Of a stretch of 64,000 nucleotides of DNA, positions 40,922-48,288 are shown piece after piece. Source of the stretch: an uncultured Massilia sp. (GTDB lineage: Bacteria; Pseudomonadota; Gammaproteobacteria; Burkholderiales; Burkholderiaceae_D); the NCBI GenBank assembly GCA_913778765.1, contig CAJYXO010000083.1, positions 18,209 to 82,208 on the forward strand, in the 5' to 3' direction. Numbering within the stretch: position 1 is the stretch's first letter; each line of letters begins with the position of its first letter. The notes beneath the pieces were generated by a model. That model was not told where the DNA came from. It saw nothing but the letters and a program-made list of their open reading frames with translations, and made no database searches. The position numbers were made by a program, and so were the translations under genes.

Positions 40922-43447
40922 TCAGAACTTCACGTCGAGCTTCACGCTGAAATAGCGGAATACGTCGCGCGGCGGCACCCAGCTGTTGACCGTGATGGCG
41001 GGCGCGCTCGCGCTCGGACCGGCGCGGTAGGACGGGCCGCTGGCGTTGGCATTGCCGATGTAGAAGCGGTCGAACAGGTTGTTCACGCGGAAGCTCAGGC
41101 GGTAGCGGTCCTGGTTGTCGCGGATGCCGAAGCCGAGGTCCGCGATCGTATAGGCGTCGTTGACCGAGCGCGGATCGTTGTTGATGTTGGTCTGGTAGTC
41201 GCTCTGGTAGCGCACGTTGCCGTTGACGAAGGCCGAGAAGGGCATGGTCGCGAACTTCCAGTCGTAGTTGCTGCCGATGTTGACCTTGATCTTCGGGGTG
41301 CCCGGGAAGATGCCGCCGGAGAGGTCCTGCACGCCGGTCTTGGCGCCGGGGACGATCGCGAAGCAGGTACGGTTCCAGCCGCCCAGCGAACCGCCTTCGC
41401 CCAGCCCGGTGGTGCCGATGGCCGGGTTGGTGTTGTCCTGGTAGCAGGGGCCGTTCTTCCAGTCGACGATGGTCGGGCGGGTGTAGGCCACCGAGGCCTT
41501 CACCGTCAGGCCGGTGGTGACGATGAAGCTCGTATCCAGCTCGAAGCCCTTGGTGCGCACCCTCGGGATCGAGTTCAGCTGGGTGTAGATGGTCGGGTCG
41601 TTCGGCAGCACGAAGGAGGTGTTCTGCTGGTAGCCCTTGAAGTCGGTCTTGTAGGCCACCGCGGCGATCGCCATGCGGCCGTGGAACAGGTTGGCCTTGG
41701 TGCCGAGTTCGTAGGTGCGGCTGGTCTCCGGATCGACCGGGAAAGCCGCCGAGGCTTTCAGGCCGCTGGTCACGTCGTAGGCCTTGCCTTTGTGGCCGGT
41801 GGCGGTCATCGCATAGACCATCAGGTCGGGATTGATCTGCTTCTGGATACTCAGCTTGCCGGTGTTGGCCACGTCCATGTTGCCGCTGCTGGAGAACTGG
41901 TCGACGCCCACCGGGCCCGGCACGAAGGTCGAGCGGTCCAGCTGGTCGGTGTAGAAGTTGCGGATGTAGTTGTAGCCCGATTCCTCGATGTTGTGGCGGG
42001 CGCCCGCGACCAGGGTCCAGGTGGGCAGGAAGTCCCAGGTGACCTGGCCGAATACCGCCTTGTTGATGTTGTAGATGTCGGTGTAGTAGTTGGTCGGGCT
42101 CGACGGCGAATTGGCCGTGCAGGTGGACGGCGCCACGCAGAAGCCGCGGATGAAGTGGCGGTCGATCGTGTTCTTGGCCCACCACAGGCCGGCCAGGTAG
42201 CGGAACTTGCCGGCGTCCGGCGACACCAGACGCAGTTCCTGGGTCTTCGAATTGATCTCGTAGGTGCCGAACTGGTTGTTGCCGACGCTGAAGGTGGTCT
42301 CGCCGGGGCGCGCGATGGTCGGCACGTCGACGAAGTCCTGGTCGCGGTAGTCGTTGGCCGTGTAGTGCTCGTACGAGGAGATCGACATCAGCGTCGCATC
42401 GTTCGGCAGGCGGTACGAGAACTTCAGGCCGGTGCCGGCGGTCTTCGAGTTGATCCCGGTCGGGAAGTCGCGGCGCACGTAGCGGTTGTTCTTGTCGTAG
42501 GGGTTGATGCCGGCCAGCGTGATCGATGCCGGCAGTTGCACGTTGCCGTTCATGTAGGCGGTCGCCAGGTCGGCGTCGGTGCGCACCAGGTTGCCGGCGG
42601 CGGCCGAGCCGGTGGTGCGGTAGAAGCCGTTCACGGCGGTCACGCCGCGGCTGTTCTGCTGCTTGTTGTAGTGCGGGAGGAAGTCGATGTCGAGGTCGCG
42701 GATCGGGGTCCAGGTCAGCTTGCCCATGAAGGTGTTGCCCGAGGAGCCGTTGACCTTTTCGCCGGTGGTCAGGTTCGTGAAGTTACCCGGCATCTCGTTC
42801 TTGTTGGCGGCCAGGCGCATCGCGAAGGTGTCCGACAGGCGGCCGCCGGCCGATGCGGCGACGCGCCATTCGCCGTCGTCGGTGCGGTAGTAGCTGCCGC
42901 GGTAGGTCATCGGGCCGTTCACTGGCTTGGTCACGATGTTGATCGCGCCGGCCACCGCCGATTTGCCGAACAGGGTGCTCTGCGGTCCTTTCAGCACTTC
43001 GATGCGCGAGACGTCGGCCAGATCGCGGAAGGCCTGGAACTGCACCGCGATGGGGATGTCGTCGATGATGACGGCGACGTCGGACTCGACGCCGATGCCC
43101 ACCGAGACGGTGCCGATGCCGCGCATGAACAGCGCGTTGTTGGCGGCCGTGGTGCCGGACGCCTGGGTCAGCGAGGGGGTGAGGGCGATCACGTCCTCGA
43201 TCTCGCGGATGTTGTTCGCCTGGATCTCCTGCTCGGAAATCACGGAGATCGCCATCGGCACGTTTTCCAGGCGCTCGACGCGCTTGTTGGCGGTGACGAC
43301 CACCGACTGCAGCTTGTTCGGGTCGGGCTGGGCCTCGTTCGCCTCCTGGGCGAAGGCCGGCAGGGTCCACTGGGCGATGGCCAGCGCGACGACGGCCGTG
43401 AGAGGTTTGAGCGCGATGGGCGTGCGCCCGCCTGGATGCTGGTGCAT
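40922..43447 (-). CDS. TonB-dependent outer-membrane receptor for glycan import
   Basis: The 841-residue protein has a signal peptide (LTAVVALAIAQWTLPAFAQE), a TonB-box-like LQSVVVTANKR, a plug domain (NVPMAISVISEQEIQANNIR, LADVSRIEVLKGPQSTLFGK, AGAINIVTKP), and a 22-strand-type barrel ending in Phe (FRYFSVKLDVKF). Its place between GH88 and GH2 genes identifies the likely cargo as uronic-acid-containing oligosaccharides rather than siderophores. AGGAGACAAC precedes the ATG. No SusD-like partner is present, as usual for proteobacterial loci. Confidence 0.93.
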   Translation of the reverse strand: MHQHPGGRTPIALKPLTAVVALAIAQWTLPAFAQEANEAQPDPNKLQSVVVTANKRVERLENVPMAISVISEQEIQANNIREIEDVIALTPSLTQASGTTAANNALFMRGIGTVSVGIGVESDVAVIIDDIPIAVQFQAFRDLADVSRIEVLKGPQSTLFGKSAVAGAINIVTKPVNGPMTYRGSYYRTDDGEWRVAASAGGRLSDTFAMRLAANKNEMPGNFTNLTTGEKVNGSSGNTFMGKLTWTPIRDLDIDFLPHYNKQQNSRGVTAVNGFYRTTGSAAAGNLVRTDADLATAYMNGNVQLPASITLAGINPYDKNNRYVRRDFPTGINSKTAGTGLKFSYRLPNDATLMSISSYEHYTANDYRDQDFVDVPTIARPGETTFSVGNNQFGTYEINSKTQELRLVSPDAGKFRYLAGLWWAKNTIDRHFIRGFCVAPSTCTANSPSSPTNYYTDIYNINKAVFGQVTWDFLPTWTLVAGARHNIEESGYNYIRNFYTDQLDRSTFVPGPVGVDQFSSSGNMDVANTGKLSIQKQINPDLMVYAMTATGHKGKAYDVTSGLKASAAFPVDPETSRTYELGTKANLFHGRMAIAAVAYKTDFKGYQQNTSFVLPNDPTIYTQLNSIPRVRTKGFELDTSFIVTTGLTVKASVAYTRPTIVDWKNGPCYQDNTNPAIGTTGLGEGGSLGGWNRTCFAIVPGAKTGVQDLSGGIFPGTPKIKVNIGSNYDWKFATMPFSAFVNGNVRYQSDYQTNINNDPRSVNDAYTIADLGFGIRDNQDRYRLSFRVNNLFDRFYIGNANASGPSYRAGPSASAPAITVNSWVPPRDVFRYFSVKLDVKF

Positions 43448-43499
43448 GTTGTCTCCTGTTGTTTTTTATGGAATGCAGCTGGCCGCGAGGCCGGACCCG

Positions 43500-44726
43500 T
43501 CAACGCGCGGGCAGCGTCGCCCGCAGGCGCAGTAAGGCTTCAAGGAAGTAGTAGTCGGCGTAGTTCAGCGGCACGTCGATCTCCTTGCCGGCCGGCTTGT
43601 GGCCGGTGGCGTGCTTGAGCAGGAAGCCGCCGTTATCTCCGGGCGCGGCCAGGTAATCGCTGGACGACAGGCTGCGCAGCTGGCGCTCGGCAAAGGCGCG
43701 GTAGCGGGCGGCGGAAGCGGCGTCGACGAAGCCGGCCAGTTCCAGCAGGGCCGAACTGGTAATCGCGGCGGCGGAAGCGTCGCGCGGGGCGTTGGGGATG
43801 GCGCTGTCGTCGAAGTCCCAGTAGGGGATGGCGTCGGGCGGCAGGCGCGGATGATCCATGAAGAAGGCGGCGATGCGCCGGGCCTGGGCCAGGTATTCGG
43901 GCTTGCGGGTCTCGCGGTACATCATGGTGTAGCCGTACAGGCCCCAGGCCTGGCCGCGCGCCCACGAGGAAGCGTCTGCGAAGCCCTGCACCGTGACCCT
44001 GGCGCGCACGGCGCCGGTTTGCGGGTCGTAGTCGACCAGGTGGTAGCTGGAGTCATCCGGGCGGAAGTGGTTGCGCAGGGTGGTGTCGGCGTGGGCGATG
44101 GCGATCTCGCGGTAGCGCGGCTCATTGGCCGCCCTGGCCGCCCACATCAGGAGTTCCAGGTTCATCATGTTGTCGACGATGACCGGGAACTTCCAGGTGC
44201 TGTTCGGCCACAGGTCCCAGGACTGGATCGCGCCGACTTTCGGATTGAAGCGGGTGATCAGGGTGGTGGCGCCGGCCAGCAGGGCGTCGCGGTAGGCAGG
44301 GTCATTGGTCAGGCGGTAGCCGTTGCCGTATCCGCTGCCCAGCATGAAGCCGAGGTCGTGCTGGGACTTGTCGAATTTGGCCGGCGCGGTCTGCGCCGTA
44401 TAGCGGACTGCGGCGGTCTTCCAGCGTTGGTCGCCGGTGGCTTCGAACAGGTACCACAGCGAGCCCGGGAAGAAGCCGGCGGTCCAGTCCTTCGGTCCCA
44501 CCGTCACCAGTGCGCCGCCGTCGACGGTGCGTGGAAAGCCCGGCCTGTCCTGCACTTTGGCGAGGAGGGTGCGGTATTGGGCCGCCGCTGCCTGGAAATC
44601 CCTGGCAATGACAGCGGCGATCGGCTCGGCGGCCTGTGCCTGGCCGGCATGCGCGGCGGCGAAAACGAGACCGCAGGCAAACGTTTTCGTCGCCCTGGAT
44701 AGCATTTTGCGGCAGGGGTCCAACAT
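43500..44726 (-). CDS. Secreted GH88 unsaturated glucuronyl hydrolase
   Basis: The 408-residue (alpha/alpha)6-barrel protein has a signal sequence (TFACGLVFAAAHAGQAQAAE) and GH88 motifs: GFFPGSLWYLFEATGDQRWK, KSQHDLGFMLGSGYGNGYRL (catalytic Asp), IVDNMMNLELLMWAARA, SSWARGQAWGLYGYTMMYRE and YWDFDDSAIPNAPRDASAAA. GH88 enzymes hydrate the double bond of 4,5-unsaturated glucuronate at the non-reducing end of lyase products. AGGAG lies nine bases before the first ATG. An AAACGTTT core at 44679-44686 occurs inside the signal-peptide codons, and two further boxes lie upstream. Confidence 0.93.
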   Translation of the reverse strand: MLDPCRKMLSRATKTFACGLVFAAAHAGQAQAAEPIAAVIARDFQAAAAQYRTLLAKVQDRPGFPRTVDGGALVTVGPKDWTAGFFPGSLWYLFEATGDQRWKTAAVRYTAQTAPAKFDKSQHDLGFMLGSGYGNGYRLTNDPAYRDALLAGATTLITRFNPKVGAIQSWDLWPNSTWKFPVIVDNMMNLELLMWAARAANEPRYREIAIAHADTTLRNHFRPDDSSYHLVDYDPQTGAVRARVTVQGFADASSWARGQAWGLYGYTMMYRETRKPEYLAQARRIAAFFMDHPRLPPDAIPYWDFDDSAIPNAPRDASAAAITSSALLELAGFVDAASAARYRAFAERQLRSLSSSDYLAAPGDNGGFLLKHATGHKPAGKEIDVPLNYADYYFLEALLRLRATLPAR

Positions 44727-44798
44727 GGGAGTGTCTCCTGGTGCCTTTAATTATTGTGGAAATCGTAATCACAAGGCGGACCCATGTCAACAACTTTA

Positions 44799-44812
44799 GG
44801 AAAACGCTTAAC
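44799..44812. promoter_or_regulatory. LacI-type operator upstream of the GH88-TonB receptor-GH2 unit
   Basis: GGAAAACGCTTAAC is a variant of the locus box with AAACGCTT in the core. It lies 73 bases upstream of the GH88 ATG. Confidence 0.6.
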
Positions 44813-44899
44813 TACACATTTTTACAAATACAGCGCTCGGATTCTGAAGGCAAAGGGGCGAGTTTTGTTTCTCTGCGCAAGGACATCAGGAGGGTGGAG

Positions 44900-44913
44900 C
44901 GAAAACGTTTTGC
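44900..44913. promoter_or_regulatory. Distal LacI-type operator upstream of GH88
   Basis: CGAAAACGTTTTGC contains the perfect palindrome AAAACGTTTT. It is 174 bases upstream of the GH88 start and 101 bases from the 44799 box, a spacing that could allow DNA looping. The remaining sequence of this 349-base gap (44727-45075) shows only a terminator at its far end. Confidence 0.65.
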
Positions 44914-45022
44914 TTGCTGTTGTGCAGCAAAATCGCTTGGCCCAGCTGATGAGTGATCATCTTGCCGCAAGATCCGTAAGGACTGACGCCGGCATCCGCT
45001 CCGGCAGGGCGGTCCGGACAAC

Positions 45023-45058
45023 AAAAAACCCCTGGGACGCGAGTCGCAGGGGTTTTTT
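45023..45058 (-). terminator. Intrinsic terminator downstream of fliT
   Basis: The stem CCCCTG/CAGGGG (45029-45052) has six A on one side and six T on the other, so it can terminate in both directions. On the minus strand it follows the fliT stop codon by 17 bases. Confidence 0.85.
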
Positions 45059-45075
45059 CGTGAGAAGGCGAGCGA

Positions 45076-45357
45076 TCAGTGCGCGCTCATCGCCCTTTCG
45101 ATCTGGCCGTGCCAGGGTTCGGTCACGTCGCGCACGGCGCGGTCGTTGGCCATGATCTGCTTCAGCAGGTCGATCTTGCGCAGGCGCTGGGCGCCTTCCA
45201 GGGCCGGCACGCCCGATTTGGCTGCGCTGACCTGCAGCGACACCTGGGTTTCCAGGCGGGCGAGGCCGTCGAAGTCGCCATCCTGGGCGGCAACCGCCAT
45301 GCGGCCGCTGAGGGCGGCGATGTTTTCGTACATGGCGAGGACTTCGTTGGACGTCAT
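45076..45357 (-). CDS. fliT: Flagellar protein FliT-like chaperone
   Basis: The 93-residue all-helical protein resembles FliT (export chaperone for the filament cap FliD): VLAMYENIAALSGRMAVAAQ, then GDFDGLARLETQVSLQVSAA and IDLLKQIMANDRAVRDVTEP. Identification from sequence alone is moderate, but a sigma-28 promoter with an exact -10 element lies 49 bases upstream, which strongly supports a flagellar role. It is a single-gene unit with its own terminator, away from any flagellar cluster in this window. Confidence 0.82.
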   Translation of the reverse strand: MTSNEVLAMYENIAALSGRMAVAAQDGDFDGLARLETQVSLQVSAAKSGVPALEGAQRLRKIDLLKQIMANDRAVRDVTEPWHGQIERAMSAH

Positions 45358-45405
45358 GGTGCACCAGAGGCGTTTTTTCGGCCGGATTGCCGGGTATCTG
45401 GGTTG

Positions 45406-45432
45406 TTATCGGCGCCGGTTTTGGGAACTTTA
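45406..45432 (-). promoter_or_regulatory. Sigma-28 (FliA) promoter of fliT
   Basis: Read on the minus strand: TAAAGTTC (45432-45425), 11-base spacer, GCCGATAA (45413-45406). The -10 half is the exact FliA consensus and the -35 half matches 7 of 8 bases. The fliT start codon is 49 bases downstream. Confidence 0.9.
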
Positions 45433-45619
45433 GGGTTTTCTGAAGTTTTTTTCGAATTTTTTTTCGCGCGCACCATGCCGCGGATTCTGCATTCCAGCGC
45501 GGCCATGTGCAGCCTGTCGCATTCCTGTCATCTTTGCCAACCGTGCTGTTTATATTTCAGCCTGGATCGGTGCGACACAGCGCCGGCGATAACAAGGCGA
45601 GAGAAAAGGGAGAAAGTCC

Positions 45620-48235
45620 ATGAGACGTTTCCAGGCCGTCGGCGCTACCGTGCTGGCCATTGCCGCGATCGGCGCCCATGCCGAGGCGCCATATGCTTTT
45701 GACAAGACCCCGGGCAAGCTGCCCAAGGAGGTGATCCCGCTCGAGTACGTCGCCCACCTGGCGCCGGACATCGACGCCAACAGCTTCACCGGCCTCGAGA
45801 CGGTCGAGATCGAGGTGCTCAGGCCCACCGCGACGATCATGCTGAACGCCGCCGCGCTCGACATCGACAGCGCCGCGCTGTCGGGCAAGGGCATGAAGCA
45901 GCGCAAGCTGACCCCGGTCCTTGACGACAAGCAGGAGACCCTCAGCTTCACCCTGCCGAACGCGCTGGCGCCGGGCCGCTACCGCCTCGAGCTGGCCTTC
46001 CGCGGCCGCATCAACCGCGAGGGACGCGGCCTGTTCTACGTGAACTACCAGGCCGGCAAGCTGGACAAGAAGCTGCTGGCCACCACCATGGAGCCGACCG
46101 ATGCGCGGCGCATGCTGCCGACCTGGGACGAGCCGTCCTTCCGCGCCAGGTTCCGCCTGTCGGTGGACCTGCCGGCCGGCCTGAAGGCCTATTCGAACAC
46201 CCCGGTCGACAAGGAAGCCAGGATCGCCGGCGGCAAGCAGCGCATCAGCTTCAAGCAGACCCCGAAGATGCCGAGCTACCTGGTGGTGCTGGCGGCGGGC
46301 GAGTTCGAGCGCATCAGCACCAGGCAGGACGGGGTCGAGATCGGCGTCGTCACCACCGAAGGCAAGAAGGAGAAGGGCGCCGCCGCCCTGGCCGCCAGCC
46401 GCGACCTGCTGCACTTCTATAACAGCTACTTCGGCGTGCCTTACCCGCTGGCCAAGCTGGACCACATCGCCATCCCGAACGGCCTGAACGGCGCGATGGA
46501 GAACTGGGGCGGCATCATCTACAACGAAACCACGCTGCTGTACGACCCGAAGACCAGTCCGGAATACGTGCGCCAGCTGACCTTTTCGGTGAACGCCCAC
46601 GAAACCGCGCACCAGTGGTTCGGCAACCTCGTCACCATGGCCTGGTGGGACAACCTGTGGCTGAACGAAGGTTTCGCGTCCTGGATGGCGTCCAAGGCCA
46701 CCGACCGCTTCCACCCCGAGTGGCGCCCCTACCTGGCCAACATGGCTGACCGCGAGCGCGTGATGCATCTCGATTCGCGCAAGACCACCCACCCGATCCA
46801 GACCCCGGTCGAGACCGAAGCCCAGGCCGCCGACGCCTTCGACGACATCACCTACGAAAAAGGCCAGGCCTTCCTGCGCATGCTGGAGGCCTACCTGGGC
46901 GAGGACGCCTTCCGCAAGGGCATCCGCGCCTACATGGCGAAGCATCAGTATGCGAACACCACCTCGGCCGACCTGTGGGCCGCGCTCGAGCAGGCGTCCG
47001 GCAAGCCGGTCGGCAAGCTGGCCTCGGACTGGACCACCCAGCCTGGCTTGCCCCTGATCAGCGTCGAGCAACGCTGCGAGGACGGCAAGCGCAAGGTGAC
47101 GCTCAGCCAGCAGCAGTTCCGCCTCGACGAGCCGGCGATGGAGAACCGCCTGTGGAGCGTGCCGCTGCAGGTCGGCACCGTGAACGGCAAGACCACCACC
47201 ACGCTGCTGTCCGGCGCCAGCACCCGCGTCATGCTGCCCGGCTGCGAAGGCACGCTGGTGGTCGATCCGCACAGCGTCGGCTACTTCCGCATCCGCTACG
47301 ACCGCCCCAGCTTCGATGCGCTGGCCGGGCAGGCCGCGCGCCTGCCGGACCCGACCCGCCTGAAGCTGCTGAACGACACCTGGACCCAGGCCACGGCCGG
47401 CGGCATGCCGCTCGACGCCTGGCTGAAGCTGGCCGGCGAGCTGCGCGACGAGCCGCGCCTGGCGGTGTGGGAAACCCTGGTGTCGGACCTGAACCTGCTC
47501 GATTCCCTGACGCGCGGCGAGCCGGAACGCCCGCTGGTCCGCCGTTTCATCGCCGGCTTCGCCAGGCCGAAGATGGCCAAGCTCGGCTGGATCGAGAAGC
47601 AGGGCGAAACCGCCGAGGACGCGCAGCTGCGCGCACTGCTGGCCGGCGTCCTGGCCCGCGCCGGCGACGAAGAGGCGATCGCCCAGGCGCGCAGCCGCTT
47701 CCAGCGCTGGCTGGCCGACCCGGCGTCAAGCAGCCCGGCGATGATCGGTTTCGTGACTTCCACCGCCGGCCGCTATGCCGACGCCCAGACCTTCGCCACG
47801 CTGGCCGAACGCCTGGCCGAGTCGCAGAACACCGAAGAGCGCTCGCGCCTGACCGCGGCCCTGACCCAGGTCCAGGATCCGGCGCTGGCGGACAAGGTGC
47901 TGCAGATGGCGCTGGCGCCGTCGACGCCGCCGACCATGGTCGCGCGCATCGTGCAGAACGTCGGCCGCGAACACCTTGAACAAGCCTGGAACTTCGCCGT
48001 CGCCAACCGCGAGCCGCTGATGAAGACCCAGGATGCGCTCAACCGCAACCGCGCCTTCCCCGGCATCGTCGCCTCATCGTCGAGCGCGCAGGACGCCCAG
48101 CGCATGGAAGACTTCGTTCGCCAGAACTTCGAGGCCGATGCGCAGGTCGAAGCGCAGCGGGTCGCGAGCGGCATCCGCGTGCGCGCGGCCCAGAAGGCGC
48201 GCCTGCTGCCGCAGCTGCGCGAGGCGCTCAAATGA
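45620..48235 (+). CDS. M1 family aminopeptidase (PepN-like), exported
   Basis: The 871-residue metallopeptidase has a short signal peptide (VGATVLAIAAIGAHAEA), the exopeptidase motif GAMEN at 291-295, zinc ligands His327 and His331 in HETAH, and Glu350 in NEGFASW. The C-terminal ERAP1-like helical domain (about 550-865) is complete. It removes N-terminal residues from peptides, probably in the periplasm. The stop overlaps an ATG in frame with the following M13 peptidase gene (ATGA), so the two peptidases likely form an operon. Confidence 0.95.
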   Translation: MRRFQAVGATVLAIAAIGAHAEAPYAFDKTPGKLPKEVIPLEYVAHLAPDIDANSFTGLETVEIEVLRPTATIMLNAAALDIDSAALSGKGMKQRKLTPVLDDKQETLSFTLPNALAPGRYRLELAFRGRINREGRGLFYVNYQAGKLDKKLLATTMEPTDARRMLPTWDEPSFRARFRLSVDLPAGLKAYSNTPVDKEARIAGGKQRISFKQTPKMPSYLVVLAAGEFERISTRQDGVEIGVVTTEGKKEKGAAALAASRDLLHFYNSYFGVPYPLAKLDHIAIPNGLNGAMENWGGIIYNETTLLYDPKTSPEYVRQLTFSVNAHETAHQWFGNLVTMAWWDNLWLNEGFASWMASKATDRFHPEWRPYLANMADRERVMHLDSRKTTHPIQTPVETEAQAADAFDDITYEKGQAFLRMLEAYLGEDAFRKGIRAYMAKHQYANTTSADLWAALEQASGKPVGKLASDWTTQPGLPLISVEQRCEDGKRKVTLSQQQFRLDEPAMENRLWSVPLQVGTVNGKTTTTLLSGASTRVMLPGCEGTLVVDPHSVGYFRIRYDRPSFDALAGQAARLPDPTRLKLLNDTWTQATAGGMPLDAWLKLAGELRDEPRLAVWETLVSDLNLLDSLTRGEPERPLVRRFIAGFARPKMAKLGWIEKQGETAEDAQLRALLAGVLARAGDEEAIAQARSRFQRWLADPASSSPAMIGFVTSTAGRYADAQTFATLAERLAESQNTEERSRLTAALTQVQDPALADKVLQMALAPSTPPTMVARIVQNVGREHLEQAWNFAVANREPLMKTQDALNRNRAFPGIVASSSSAQDAQRMEDFVRQNFEADAQVEAQRVASGIRVRAAQKARLLPQLREALK

Positions 48236-48288
48236 ATTTGCAGGCCAGGTACTACAATAAGACGATCACTCACCAGGAGAGGAACTAC

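Noticed and set aside
48232..48288. ATGA start of the M13 peptidase overlapping the pepN stop
   Set aside because: The ATG at 48289 has AGGAGAGG upstream and begins a normal signal peptide; the earlier start would bury it.
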